Part shown: in pieces, positions 40,325-55,530 of the stretch
Layout: every line of letters begins with the position of its first letter
Position numbering within the stretch: the stretch's first letter is position 1
Origin: Cavia porcellus
Lineage: Eukaryota; Chordata; Mammalia; Rodentia; Caviidae
Assembly: GCF_034190915.1 (NCBI RefSeq)
Contig: NW_026947701.1
Location: forward strand, 62,001-126,000
DNA: 64,000 nt
Direction of reading: 5' to 3'
Made by a program: the position numbers and the translations under genes
Notes under the pieces: generated by a model
What the model saw: only the letters and a program-made list of their open reading frames with translations
What the model was told of the DNA's origin: nothing
Databases searched by the model: none

Positions 40325-43300
40325 CACCACCCCGCGATGTTTTTCAGAAACCTATCCTACATTTCCACTGCATGTTCCCTGACCTCCCCATGCTGACCAT
40401 CCCACGGTGCTTTTCTCCATCCTACATTTGCACTCACTTCCTATCCTAATTCAGACCTTCCAATTGACACCACCCCGTGATGATTTTCTCACTCCTACTA
40501 GTGAACGTAATGTAACACACACCCATACAATGCGCACCACCCCGTGATAATTTTCTCACTCGTAGTAGTGAATGTAATGTAACACACACCCATACAATGC
40601 GCACCACCCCGTGATGTTTTTCTCACTCCTACTAGTGAATGTAATGTAACACACACCCATACAATGCGCACCACCCCACGATGTTTTTCAGAAACCTATC
40701 CTACATTGCCACTGCATGTTCCATGACCTCCCCATGCTGACCACCCCGCGGTGCTTTTCTCCATCCTACATTGCCACTCACTGGCTATCCTAATTCAGAC
40801 CCTCCGATTCACACCATCCCGTGATGTTTTTCTCACTCCTACTAGTGAATGTAACGTAAGACACACCCATACAATGCGCACCACCCCTTGATTCTTTTCA
40901 GAAACCTATCCTACATTGCCACTGCATGTTCCCTGACCTCCCCATGCTCACCACCCCGCGGTGCTTTTCTCCATCCTACATTGCCACTCACTGCCTATCC
41001 TAATTCAGACCCTCCGATTCACACCACCCTGTGATGTTTTCCTCACTCCTACTAGTGAATGTAATGTAACACACACCCATACAATGCGCAGCACCCCGTG
41101 ATGTTTTTCTAACTCCTACTAGTGAATGTAATGTAACACACACCCATACAATGCGCACCACCCCGCGATGTTTTTCAGAAACCTATCTTACAATGCCACT
41201 GCATGTTCCCTGACCTCCCCATGCTGACCACCCCGCGGTGCTTTTCTCCATCCTACATTGCCACTCACTGCCTATCCTAATACTGACCCTCCGATTCACA
41301 CCACCCCGTGATGTTTTTCTCACTCCTGCTAGTGAATGTAATGTAACACACACCCATAAAATCGGCACCACCCCGTGATTTTTTTCTCACTCGTACTAGT
41401 GAATGTAATGTAACACACACCCATACAATGCGCACCGCCCCGTGATGATTTTCTCACTCATACTAGTGAATGTAATGTAACACACACCCGTATAATGCGC
41501 AACACCCCGTGATGTTTTTCTCACTCCTACTAGTGAATGTAATGTAACACACACCCATACAATGCGCACCACCCCGCGATGTTTTTCAGAAACCTATCCT
41601 ACATTGCCACTGCATGTTCCCTGACCTCCCCATGCTGACCACCCCGCGGGGCTTTTCTCCATCCTACATTGCCACTCACTACCTATGCTAATTCGGACCC
41701 TCCGATTCACACCACCCCGTGATGTTTTTCTCACTCCTACTAGTGAATGTAATGTAACACACACCCATACTATGCGCACCACCCCTTGATGTTTTTCAGA
41801 AACCTATCCTACATTGCCACTGCATGTTCCCTGACCTCCCCATGCTCACCACCCCGCGGTGCTTTTCTCCATCCTACATTGCCACTCACTGCGTATCCTA
41901 ATTCAGACCCTCCGATTCACACCACCCTGTGATGTTTTTCTCACTCCTACTAGTGAATGTAATGTAACACACACCCATACAATGCGCAGCACCCCGTGAT
42001 GTTTTTCACACTCCTACTAGTGAATTTAATGTAACACACACCCATACAATGCGCATCAGCCCGCGATGTTTTTCATAAACTTATCTTACCTTGCCACTGC
42101 ATGTTCCCTGACCTCCCCATGCTGACCACCCCGCGGTGCTTTTCTCCATCCTACAAAGCCACTCACTGCCTATCCTAATTCAGACCCTCCGATTCACACC
42201 ACCCCGTGATGTTTTTCTCACTCCTACTAGTGAATGTAATGTAACACACACCCATACAATGCGCACCACCCCGTGATGTTTTTCTCACTCCTACTAGTGA
42301 ATGTAATGTAACACACACCCATACAATGCGCAACACCCCGTGATGTTTTTCTCACTCCTACTAGTGAATATAATGTAACACACACCCATACAATGCGCAC
42401 CACCCGAGATGTTTTTCAGAAACCTATCCTACTTTGCCACTGCATGTTCCCTGACCTCCCCATGCTGACCACCCCGCGATGCTTTTCTCCATCCTACATT
42501 GCCACTCACTGCCTATCCTAATTCAGACCCTCCGATTCACACCACCCCGTGATGTTTTTCTCACTCCTACTAGTGAATGTAATGTAACACACACCCATGC
42601 AATGCGTACCACCCCGTGATGTTTTTCTCACTCGTACTAGTAAATGTAATGTAACACACACCCATACAATGCGCATCACCCCGCGATGTTTTTCAGAAAC
42701 CTATCCTACATTGAAACTGCATGTTCCCTGACTTCCCCATGCTGACCACCCTGCGGTGCTTTTCTCCATCCTACATTGCCACTCACTGCCTATCCTAATT
42801 CAGACCCTCCGATTCACACCACCCCGTGATGTTTTTCTCACTCCTACTAGTGAATGTTATGTTACACACACCCATACAATGCGCACCACCCCGTGATGTT
42901 TTTCTCACTCCTACTAGGGAATGTAATGTAACACACACCCATACAATGCGCACCACCCCGTGATGTTTTTCTCACTCCTACTAGGGAATGTAATGTAACA
43001 CACACCCATACAATGCGCACCACCCCGTGATGTTTTTCAGAAAACTATCCTACATTGCCACTGCATGTTCCCTTACCTCCCCATGCTGACCACCTCGCGG
43101 TGCTTTTCTACATCCTACATTGCCACTCACTGCCTATCCTAATTCAGACTCTCCGATTCACACCACCCCGTGATGTTTTTCTCACTCCTACTAGTGAATG
43201 TAATGTAACACACACATATACAATGTGCACCACGCCGCGATGTTTTTCAGAAACTTATCCTACATTGCCACTGCATGTTCCCTGACCTCCCCATGCTCAC

Positions 43301-46300
43301 CACCCCGCGGTGCTTTTCTCCATCCTACATTGCCACTCACTGCCTATCCTAATTCAGACCCTCCGATTCACACCACCCTGTGATGTTTTTCTCACTCCTA
43401 CTAGTGAATGTAATGTAACACACACCCATACAATGCGCAGCACCCCGTGATGTTTTTCACACTCCTACTAGTGAATTTAATGTAACACACACCCATACAA
43501 TGCGCACCACCCCGCGATGTTTTTCATAAACCTATCTTACATTGCCACTGCATGTTCCCTGACCTCCCCATGCTGACCACCCCGCGGTGCTTTTCTCCAT
43601 CCTACAAAGCCACTCACTGCCTATCCTAATTCAGACCCTCCGATTCACACCACCCCGTGATGTTTTTCTCACTCCTACTAGTGAATGTAATGTAACACAC
43701 ACCCATACAATGCGCACCACCCCATGATGTTTTTCTCACTCCTACTAGTGAATGTAATGTAACACACACCCATACAATGCGCAACACCCCGTGATGTTTT
43801 TCTCACTCCTACTAGTGAATATAATGTAACACACACCCATACAATGCGCACCACCCGCGATGTTTTTCAGAAACCTATCCTACTTTGCCACTGCATGTTC
43901 CCTGACCTCCCCATGCTGACCACCCCGCGGTACTTTTCTCCATCCTACATTGCCACTCACTGCCTATCCTAATTCAGACCCTCCGATTCACACCACCCCG
44001 TGATGTTTTTCTCACTCCTACTAGTGAATGTAATGTAACACACACCCATGCAATGCGCACCACCCCGTGATGTTTTTCTCACTCCTACTACTGAATGTAA
44101 TGTAACACACACCCATGCAATGCGCACCACCCCGTGATGTTTTTCTCACTCGTACTAGTAAATGTAATGTAACACACACCCATACAATGCGCACCACCCC
44201 GCGATGTTTTTCAGAAACCTATCCTACATTGAAACTGCATGTTCCCTGACTTCCCCATGCTGACCACCCTGCGGTGCTTTTCTCCATCCTACATTGCCAC
44301 TCACTGCCTATCCTAATTCAGACCCTCCGATTCACCCCACCCCGTGATGTTTTTCTCACTCCTACTAGTGAATGTTATGTTACACACACCCATACAATGC
44401 GCACCACCCCGTGATGTTTTTCTCACTCCTACTAGGGAATGTAATGTAACACACACCCATACAATGCGCACCACCCCTTGATGCTTTTCAGAAAACTATC
44501 CTACATTGCCACTGCATGTTCCCTGACCTCCCCATGCTCACCACCCCGCGGTGCTTTTCTCCATCCTACATTGCCACTCACTGCCTATCCTAATTCAGAC
44601 CCTCCGATTCACACCACCCTGTGAAGTTTTTCTCACACCTACTAGTGAATGTAATGTAACACACACCTATACAATGCGCAGCAGCCCGTGATGTTTTTCT
44701 CACTCCTACTAGTGAATGTAATGTAACACACACCGATACAATGCGCACCACCCCGTGATGTTTTTCTCACTCCTACTATTGAATGTAATGTAACACACAC
44801 CCATACAATGCACACCACCCCGCGAAGTTTTTCAGAAACCTATCGTACATTGAAACTGTATGTTCCCTGACCTCCCCATGCTGACCACCCTGCGGTGCTT
44901 TTCTCCATCCTACATTGCCACTCACTGCCTATCCTAATTCAGACCCTGCGATTCACACCACCCCGTGATGTTTTTCTCACTCCTACTAGTGAATGTAATG
45001 TAACACACACCCATACAATGCGCACCACCCCTTGATGTTTTTCAGAAACCTATCCTACATTGCCACTGCATGTTCCCTGACCTCCCCATGCTCACCACCC
45101 CGCGGTGCTTTTCTCCATCCTACATTGCCACTCACTGCCTATTCTAATTCAGACCCTCCGATTCACGCCACCCCGTGATGTTTTTCTCACTCCTACTAGT
45201 GAATGTAATGTAACACACATTCATACAATGCGCACCACCCCGTGATGTTTTTCTCACTCCTACTAGTGAATGTAATGTAACACACACCCATACAATGCGC
45301 AACACCCCGTGATGTTTTTCTCAATCCTACTAGTGAATATAATGTAACACCCACCCATACAAAGCGCACCACCCCACGATGTTTTTCAGAAACCTATCCT
45401 ACATTGCCACTGCATGTTCCCTGACCTCCCCATGCTCACCACCCCGCGGTGCTTTTCTCCATCCTACATTGCCACTCACTGCCTATCCTAATTCAGACCC
45501 TCCGATTCACACCACCCCATGATGTTTTTCTCACTCCTACTAGTGAACGTAATGTAACACACACCCATGCAATGCGCACCACCCCGCGATGTTTTTCATA
45601 AACCTATCTTACATTGCCACTGCATGTTCCCTGACCTCCCCATGCTGACCACGCCGCGGTGCTTTTCTCCATCCTACAAAGCCACTCACTGCCTATCCTA
45701 ATTCAGACCCTCCGATTCACACCACCCCGTGATGTTTTTCTCACTCCTACTAGTGAATGTAATGTAACACACACCCATACAATGCGCACCACCCCGTGAT
45801 GTTTTTCTCACTCCTACTAGTGAATGTAATGTAACACACACCCATACAATGCGCAACACCCCGTGATGTTTTTCTCACTCCTACTAGTGAATATAATGTA
45901 ACACACACCCATACAATGCGCACCACCAGCAATGTTTTTCAGAAACCTATCCTACTTTGCCACTGCATGTTCCCTGACCTCCCCAAGCTGACCACACCGC
46001 GGTGCTTTTCTCCATCCTACATTGCCACTCACTGCCTATCCTAATTCAGGCCCTCCGATTCACACCACCCCGTGATGTTTTTCTCACTCCTACTAGTGAA
46101 TGTAATGTAACACACACCCATGCAATGCGCACCACCCCGTGATGTTTTTCTCACTCGTACTAGTAAATGTAATGTAACACACACCCATACAATGCGCACC
46201 ACCCCGCGATGTTTTTCAGAAACCTATCCTACATTGAAACTGCATGTTCCCTGACTTCCCCATGCTGACCACCCTGCGGTGCTTTTCTCCATCCTACATT

Positions 46301-47170
46301 GCCACTCACTGCCTATCCTAATTCAGACCCTCCGATTCACACCAGCCCGTGATGTTTTTCTCACTCCTACTAGTGAATGTTATGTTACACACACCCATAC
46401 AATGCGCACCACCCCGTGATGTTTTTCTCACTCCTACTTGGGAATGTAATGTAACACACACCCATACAATGCGCACCACCCCGCGATGTTTTTCAGAAAC
46501 CTATCCTACATTGCCACTGCATGTTCCCTCACCTCCCCATGCTGACCACCCCGTAGTGCTTTTCTCCATCCTAAATTGCCACTCACTGCCTATCCTAATT
46601 CACACCCTCCTATTCACACCACCCCGTGATGTTTTTCTCACTCCCACTAGTGAATGTAATGTAACACACACCCATACAATGCGCACCACCCCGCGATGTT
46701 TTTCAGAAACCTATCCTGCATTGCCACTGCAGGTTCCCTGACTTCCCCATGCTGACCACCCCGCGGTGCTTTTCTCCTTCCTACATTGCCACTCACTGCA
46801 TATCTTATTTCAGACACTCCGATTCACACCACCCCGTGATCTTTTTCTCACTCCTACTAGTGAATGTAATGTAACAAAAACCCAAACAATGCGCACCACC
46901 CCGTGATGTTTTTCAGAAAACTATCCTACATTGCCACTGCATGTTCCCTGACCTCCCCATGCGGACCACCTCGCGGTGCTTTTCTCCATCGTACATTGCC
47001 ACTCACTGCCTATCCTAATTCAGACCCTCCGATTCACACCACCCCGTAATGTTTTTCTCACTCCTACTAGTGAATGTAATGTAACACACACCTATACAAT
47101 GCGCACCACCCCGTGATGTTTTTCTCACTCGTACTAGTGAATGTAATGTAACACACACCCATACAATGCG
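40325..47170. repeat. 6,779-bp super-repeat, copy 2 (6,846 bp)
   Basis: The copy follows copy 1 directly with the same module order, at offset 6,779 up to about 42,900 and 6,846 afterwards, because one extra A is present. Mismatches are few (for example CATCCCACGG against CACCCCACGG at the start). The match ends near 47,170, where the array continues with A modules in place of the B1 found at 40,325. Confidence 0.93.
42951..43017. repeat. Extra A module (67-bp gain) in 6.8-kb copy 2
   Basis: The A modules at 42,884 and 42,951 both carry the rare CTACTAGGGAATG variant and look identical, whereas copy 1 has a single such A at 36,105. This is a one-module gain after the 6.8-kb duplication. Confidence 0.92.
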
Positions 47171-47374
47171 CACCGCCCCGTGATGATTTTCTCACTCCTA
47201 CTAGTCAATTTAATGTAACACACACCCATATAATGCGCACCACCCCGTGATGTTTTTCTCACTCCTACTAGTGAATGTAATGTAACACACACCCATACAA
47301 TGAGCACCACCCCGCGATGTTTTTCAGAAACCTATCCTACATTTCCACTGCATGTTCCCTGACCTCCCCATGCT
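47171..47374. repeat. Junction between the 6.8-kb and 3.39-kb blocks
   Basis: Two A modules (47,171 with GATGATTTTC and TAGTCAATTTAATG, and 47,238) and a B1 at 47,305 with CATTTCCACTG. Sequence of this type also occurs at 55,536-55,739, just before the second 3,390-bp family. Confidence 0.83.
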
Positions 47375-50300
47375 GACCACCCCGCGGTGCTTTTCTCCAT
47401 CCTACATTGCCACTCACTGCCTATCCTAATTCAGACCTTCCGATTGACACCACCGCGTGATGTTTTTCTCACTCCTACTAGTGAACGTAATGTAACACAC
47501 ACCCATACAATGCGCACCACCCCGTGATAATTTTCTCACTCGTACTAGTGAATGTAATGTAACACACACCCATACAATGCGCACCACCCCGTGATGTTTT
47601 TCTCACTCCTACTAGTGAATGTAATGTAACACCCACCCATACAATGCGCACCACCCCACGATGTTTTTCAGAAACCTATCCTACATTGCCATTGCATGTT
47701 CCCTGACCTCCCCATGCTGACCACCCCGCGGTGCTTTTCTCCATCCTACATTGCCACTCACTGCCTATCCTAATTCAGACCCTCCGATTCACACCATCCC
47801 GTGATGTTTTTCTCACTCCTACTAGTGAATGTAATGTAACACACACCCATACAATGCGCACCACCCCTTGATGCTTTTCAGAAACCTATCCTACATTGCC
47901 ACTGCATGTTCCCTGACCTCCCCATGCTCACCACCCTGCGGTGCTTTTCTCCATCCTACATTGCCACTCACTGCCTATCCTAATTCAGAACCTCCGATTC
48001 ACACCACCCTGTGATGTTTTTCTCACTCCTACTAGTGAATGTAATGTAACACACACCTATACAATTCGCAGTACCCCGTGATGTTTTTCTCACTCCTACA
48101 AGTGAATGTAATGTAACACACACCCATACAATGCGCACCACCCCGCGATGTTTTTCAGAAACCTATCTTACAATGCCACTGCATGTTCCCTGACCTCCCC
48201 ATGCTGACCACCCCGGGGTGCTTTTCTCCATCCTACAAGGCCACTCACTGCCTATCCTAATTCAGACCCTCCGATTCACACCACCCCGTGATTTTTTTCT
48301 CACTCCTACTAGTGAATGTAATGTAACACACACCCATACAATGCGCACCATCCCGTGATGTTTTTCTCACTCCTACTAGTGAACGTAATGTAACACACAC
48401 CCATAAAATGCGCACCACCCCGTGATGTTTTTCTCACTCCTACTAGTGAATGTAATGTAACACACACTGATACAATGCGCACCACCCCGTGATGTTTTTC
48501 TCACTCCTACTATTGAATGTAATGTAACACACACCCATACAATGCACACCACCCCGCGAAGTTTTTCAGAAACCTATCGTACATTGAAACTGTATGTTCC
48601 CTGACCTCCCCATGCTGACCACCCTGCGGTGCTTTTCTCCATCCTACATTGCCACTCACTGCCTATCCTAATTCAGACCCTCCGATTCACACCACCCCGT
48701 GATGTTTTTCTCAATCCTACTAGTGAATGTAATGTAACACACACCCATACAATGCGCACCACCCCGTGATGTTTTTCTCACTCCTACTAGTGAATGTAAT
48801 GTAACACACACCCATACAATGCGCACCACCCAGCGATGTTTTTTAGAAACCTATCCTACATTGCCACTGCATGTTCCCTGACCTCCCCATGCTGATCACC
48901 TCGCGGTGCTTTTCTCCATCCTACATTGCCACTCACTGCCTATTCTAATTCAGACCCTCCGATTCACACCACCCCGTGATGTTTTTCTCACTCCTACTAG
49001 TGAATGTAATGTAACACACATTCATACAATGCCCACCACCCCGTGATGTTTTTCTCACTCCTACTAGTGAATGTAATGTAACACACACCCATACAATGCG
49101 CAACACCCCGTGATGTTTTTCTCACTCCTACTAGTGAATATAATGTAACACCCACCCATACAATGCGCACCACCCCACGATGTTTTTCAGAAACCTATCC
49201 TACATTGCCACTGCATGTTCCCTGACCTCCCCATGCTCACCACCCCGCGGTGCTTTTCTCCATCCTACATTGCCACTCACTGCCTATCCTAATTCAGACC
49301 CTCCGATTCACACTACCCCGTGATGTTTTTCTCACTCCTACTAGTGAATGAAATGCAACACACACCCATACAATGCGCACCACCCCGCGATGTTTTTCAT
49401 AAACCTATCTTACATTGCCACTGCATGTTCCCTGACCTCCCCATGCTGACCACCCCGCGGTGCTTTTCTCCATCCTACAAAGCCACTCACTGCCTATCCT
49501 AATTCAGACCCTCCGATTCACACCACCCCGTGATGTTTTTCTCACTCCTAGTAGTGAAAGTAATGTAACACACACCCATACAATGCGCACCACCCCGTGA
49601 TGTTTTTCTCACTCCTACTAGTGAATGTAATGTAACACACACTCATACAATGCGCAACACCCCGTGATGTTTTTCTCACTCCTACTAGTGAATATAATGT
49701 AACACATACCCATACAATGCGCACCACCAGCGATGTTTTTCAGAAACCTATCCTACTTTGCCACTGCATGTTCCCTGACCTCCCCATGCTGACCACACCG
49801 TGGTGCTTTTCTCCATCCTACATTGCCACTCACTGCCTATCCTAATTCAGACCCTCCGATTCACACCACCCCGTGATGTTTTTCTCACTCCTACTAGTGA
49901 ATGTAATGTAACACACACCCATGCAATGCGCACCACACCGTGATGTTTTTCTCACTCGTACTAGTAAATGTAATGTAACACACACCCATACAATGCGCAA
50001 CACCCCGCGATGTTTTTCAGAAACCTATCCTACATTGAAACTGCATGTTCCCTGACTTCCCCATGCTGACCACCCTGCGGTGCTTTTCTCCATCCTACAT
50101 TGCCACTCACTGCCTATCCTAATTCAGACCCTCCGATTCACACCAGCCCGTGATGTTTTTCTCACTCCTACTAGTGAATGTTATGTTACACACACCCATA
50201 CAATGCGCACCACCCCGTGATGTTTTTCTCACTCCTACTTGGGAATGTAATGTAACACACACCCATACAATGCGCACCACCACGCGATGTTTTTCAGAAA

Positions 50301-50764
50301 CCTATCCTACATTGCCACTGCATGTTCCCTCACCTCCCCATGCTGACCACCCCGTAGTGCTTTTCTCCATCCTAAATTGCCACTCACTGCCTATCCTAAT
50401 TCACACCCTCCTATTCACACCACCCCGTGATGGTTTTCTCACTCCCACTAGTGAATGTAATGTAACACACACCCATACAATGCGCATCACCCCGCGATGT
50501 TTTTCAGAAACCTATCCTGCATTGCCACTGCAGGTTCCCTGACTTCCCCATGCTGACCACCCCGCGGTGCTTTTCTCCTTCCTACATTGCCACTCACTGC
50601 ATATCTTATTTCAGATACTTCGATTCACACCACCCCGTGATGTTTTTCTCACTCCTACTAGTGAATGTAATGTAACAAACACCCAAACAATGCGCACCAC
50701 CCCGTGATGTTTTTCAGAAAACTATCCTACATTGCCACTGCATGTTCCCTGACCTCCCCATGCT
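47375..50764. repeat. 3,390-bp super-repeat type I, copy 1
   Basis: A counts from 47,448 are 3,1,2,4,2,3,1,3,2,2,1,1 (12 pairs, 25 A); 12x143 + 25x67 - 1 (69-bp B1 at 49,722) = 3,390. Labels include CACCGCGTGATG (47,448), CCGGGGTGC in B2 (near 48,216), the GAAG B1 at 48,547 and CACTACCCCG (49,311). Exact breakpoints are not resolvable to the base because both sides are satellite. Confidence 0.93.
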
Positions 50765-53700
50765 GACCACCCCGCGGTGCTTTTCTCCATCCTACATTGC
50801 CACTCACTGCCTATCCTAATTCAGACCTTCCGATTGACACCACCGCGTGATGTTTTTCTCACTCCTACTAGTGAACGTAATGTAACACACACCCATACAA
50901 TGCGCACCACCCCGTGATAATTTTCTCACTCGTACTAGTGAATGTAATGTAACAAACACCCATACAATGCGCACCACCCCGTGATGTTTTTCTCACTCCT
51001 ACTAGTGAATGTAATGTAACACCCACCCATACAATGCGCACCACCCCACGATGTTTTTCAGAAACCTATCCTACATTGCCATTGCATGTTCCCTGACCTC
51101 CCCATGCTGACCACCCCGCGGTGCTTTTCTCCATCCTACATTGCCACTCACTGCCTATCCTAATTCAGACCCTCCGATTCACACCATCCCGTGATGTTTT
51201 TCTCACTCCTACTAGTGAATGTAATGTAACACACACCCATACAATGCGCACCACCCCTTGATGCTTTTCAGAAACCTATCCTACATTGCCACTGCATGTT
51301 CCCTGACCTCCCCATGCTCACCACCCTGCGGTGCTTTTCTCCATCCTACATTGCCACTCACTGCCTATCCTAATTCAGAACCTCCGATTCACACCACCCT
51401 GTGATGTTTTTCTCACTCCTACTAGTGAATGTAATGTAACACACACCTATACAATTCGCAGCACCCCGTGATGTTTTTCTCACTCCTACAAGTGAATGTA
51501 ATGTAACACACACCCATACAATGCGCACCACCCCGCGATGTTTTTCAGAAACCTATCTTACAATGCCACTGCATGTTCCCTGACCTCCCCATGCTGACCA
51601 CCCCGGGGTGCTTTTCTCCATCCTACAAGGCCACTCACTGCCTATCCTAATTCAGACCCTCCGATTCACACCACCCCGTGATTTTTTTCTCACTCCTACT
51701 AGTGAATGTAATGTAACACACACCCATACAATGCGCACCATCCCGTGATGTTTTTCTCACTCCTACTAGTGAACGTAATGTAACACACACCCATAAAATG
51801 CGCACCACCCCGTGATGTTTTTCTCACTCCTACTAGTGAATGTAATGTAACACACACCGATACAATGCGCACCACCCCGTGATGTTTTTCTCACTCCTAC
51901 TATTGAATGTAATGTAACACACACCCATACAATGCACACCACCCCGCGAAGTTTTTCAGAAACCTATCGTACATTGAAACTGTATGTTCCCTGACCTCCC
52001 CATGCTGACCACCCTGCGGTGCTTTTCTCCATCCTACATTGCCACTCACTGCCTATCCTAATTCAGACCCTCCGATTCACACCACCCCGTGATGTTTTTC
52101 TCAATCCTACTAGTGAATGTAATGTAACACACACCCATACAATGCGCACCACCCCGTGATGTTTTTCTCACTCCTACTAGTGAATGTAATGTAACACACA
52201 CCCATACAATGCGCACCACCCAGCGATGTTTTTTAGAAACCTATCCTACATTGCCACTGCATGTTCCCTGACCTCCCCATGCTGATCACCTCGCGGTGCT
52301 TTTCTCCATCCTACATTGCCACTCACTGCCTATTCTAATTCAGACCCTCCGATTCACACCACCCCGTGATGTTTTTCTCACTCCTACTAGTGAATGTAAT
52401 GTAACACACATTCATACAATGCCCACCACCCCGTGATGATTTTCTCACTCCTACTAGTGAATGTAATGTAACACACACCCATACAATGCGCAACACCCCG
52501 TGATGTTTTTCTCACTCCTACTAGTGAATATAATGTAACACCCACCCATACAATGCGCACCACCCCACGATGTTTTTCAGAAACCTATCCTACATTGCCA
52601 CTGCATGTTCCCTGACCTCCCCATGCTCACCACCCCGCGGTGCTTTTCTCCATCCTACATTGCCACTCACTGCCTATCCTAATTCAGACCCTCCGATTCA
52701 CACTACCCCGTGATGTTTTTCTCACTCCTACTAGTGAATGAAATGTAACACACACCCATACAATGCGCACCACCCCGCGATGTTTTTCATAAACCTATCT
52801 TACATTGCCACTGCATGTTCCCTGACCTCCCCATGCTGACCACCCCGCGGTGCTTTTCTCCATCCTACAAAGCCACTCACTGCCTATCCTAATTCAGACC
52901 CTCCGATTCATACCACCCCGTGATGTTTTTCTCACTCCTACTAGTGAAAGTAATGTAACACACACCCATACAATGCGCACCACCCCGTGATGTTTTTCTC
53001 ACTCCTACTAGTGAATGTAATGTAACACACACTCATACAATGCGCAACACCCCGTGATGTTTTTCTCACTCCTACTAGTGAATATAATGTAACACATACC
53101 CATACAATGCGCACCACCAGCGATGTTTTTCAGAAACCTATCCTACTTTGCCACTGCATGTTCCCTGACCTCCCCATGCTGACCACACCGTGGTGCTTTT
53201 CTCCATCCTACATTGCCACTCACTGCCTATCCTAATTCAGACCCTCCGATTCACACCACCCCGTGATGTTTTTCTCACTCCTACTAGTGAATGTAATGTA
53301 ACACACACCCATGCAATGCGCACCACACCGTGATGTTTTTCTCACTCGTACTAGTAAATGTAATGTAACACACACCCATACAATGCGCAACACCCCGCGA
53401 TGTTTTTCAGAAACCTATCCTACATTGAAACTGCATGTTCCCTGACTTCCCCATGCTGACCACCCTGCGGTGCTTTTCTCCATCCTACATTGCCACTCAC
53501 TGCCTATCCTAATTCAGACCCTCCGATTCACACCAGCCCGTGATGTTTTTCTCACTCCTACTAGTGAATGTTATGTTACACACACCCATACAATGCGCAC
53601 CACCCCGTGATGTTTTTCTCACTCCTACTTGGGAATGTAATGTAACACACACCCATACAATGCGCACCACCACGCGATGTTTTTCAGAAACCTATCCTAC

Positions 53701-54154
53701 ATTGCCACTGCATGTTCCCTCACCTCCCCATGCTGACCACCCCGTAGTGCTTTTCTCCATCCTAAATTGCCACTCACTGCCTATCCTAATTCACACCCTC
53801 CTATTCACACCACCCCGTGATGGTTTTCTCACTCCCACTAGTGAATGTAATGTAACACACACCCATACAATGCGCATCACCCCGCGATGTTTTTCAGAAA
53901 CCTATCCTGCATTGCCACTGCAGGTTCCCTGACTTCCCCATGCTGACCACCCCGCGGTGCTTTTCTCCTTCCTACATTGCCACTCACTGCATATCTTATT
54001 TCAGATACTTCGATTCACACCACCCCGTGATGTTTTTCTCACTCCTACTAGTGAATGTAATGTAACAAACACCCAAACAATGCGCACCACCCCGTGATGT
54101 TTTTCAGAAAACTATCCTACATTGCCACTGCATGTTCCCTGACCTCCCCATGCT
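50765..54154. repeat. 3,390-bp super-repeat type I, copy 2
   Basis: It repeats the previous block at constant offset 3,390 with no indel. By eye I found about seven single-base differences (for example GTACCCCG/GCACCCCG, AAATGCAAC/AAATGTAAC, GATGTTTTTC/GATGATTTTC), so the duplication is very recent or the copies are converted. Confidence 0.93.
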
Positions 54155-55530
54155 GACCACCTCGCGGTGCTTTTCTGCATCCTACATTGCCACTCACTGC
54201 CTATCCTAATTCAGACTCTCCGATTCACACCACCCCGTGATGTTTTTCTCACTCCTACTAGTGAATGTATTGTAACACACACATATACAATGCGCACCAC
54301 CCCGCGATGTTTTTCAGAAACCTATCCTACATTGCCACTGCATGTTCCCTGACCTCCACATGCTGACCACCACGCGGTGCTTTTCTCCATTGTACATTGC
54401 CACTCACTGCCTATCCTAATACAGAGCCTCCGATTCACACCACCCCTTGATGCTTTTCTCGCACCTAATAGTGAATGTAATGTAACACACACCCATACAA
54501 TGCGCACCACCCCGTGATGTTTTTCTCACTCCTACTAGTGAATTTAATGTAACACACACCCATACAATGCACACCACCCCGCGATGTTTTTCAGAAACCT
54601 ATCCTACATTGCCACTGCATGTTCCCTGACCACCCCATGCTGACCACCCCGTGGTGCTTTTCTCCATCCTACATTGCCACTCACTGCCTATCCTAATTCA
54701 GACCCTCCGATACACACCACCCCGTGATGTTTTTCTCACTCCTACTAGTGAATGTTATGTAACAGACACCCATACAATGCGACCACCCCGTGATGATTTT
54801 CTCACTCCTACTAGTGAATGTAATGTAACAAACACCCGTACAATGCGCACCACCCCGTGATAATTTTCTCACTCCTACTAGTGAATGTAATGTAACACAC
54901 ACCCATACAATGCGCACCACCCCGTGATGTTTTTCTCACTCCTACTACTGAATGTAATGTAACACACACCCATACAATGCACACCACCCCGCGATATTTT
55001 TCAGAAACCTATCCTACATTGCCACTGCATGTTCCCTGACCTCCCCATGCTGACCACACCGCGGTGCTTTTCTCCATCCTACATTGCCACTCACTGCCTA
55101 TCCTAATTCAGAGCCTCCTATTCACACCACCCCTTGATGCTTTTCTCGCACCTAATAGTGAATGTAATGTAACACACACCCATACAATGCGCACCACCCC
55201 GTGATGTTTTTCTCACTCCTACTAGTGAATTTAATGTAACACACACCCATACAATGCGCACCACCCCGCGATGTTTTTCAGAAACCTATCCTACATTACC
55301 ACTGCATTTTCCCTGACCTCCCCATGCTGACCACCCCGCGGTGCTTTTCTCCATCATACATTGCCACTCACTGCCTATCCTAATTCAGACCCTCCGATTC
55401 ACACCACCCCGTGATGTTTTTCTCACTCCTACTAGTGAATGTAATGTAACACACACCCATACAATGCGCACCACTTCGTGATGTTTTTCTCACTCGTACT
55501 AGTGAATGTAATGTAACACACACCCATACA
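54155..55530. repeat. Bridge between the two 3,390-bp families
   Basis: A blocks at 54,228 (1), 54,438 (2), 54,715 (4), 55,125 (2) and the first two A of 55,402 (4). The A at 54,782 is 66 bp. Labels CGCACCTAATAG in A (54,438 and 55,125) and AGAGCCTCC in B2 are nearly private to this bridge and to 62,669. Confidence 0.86.
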
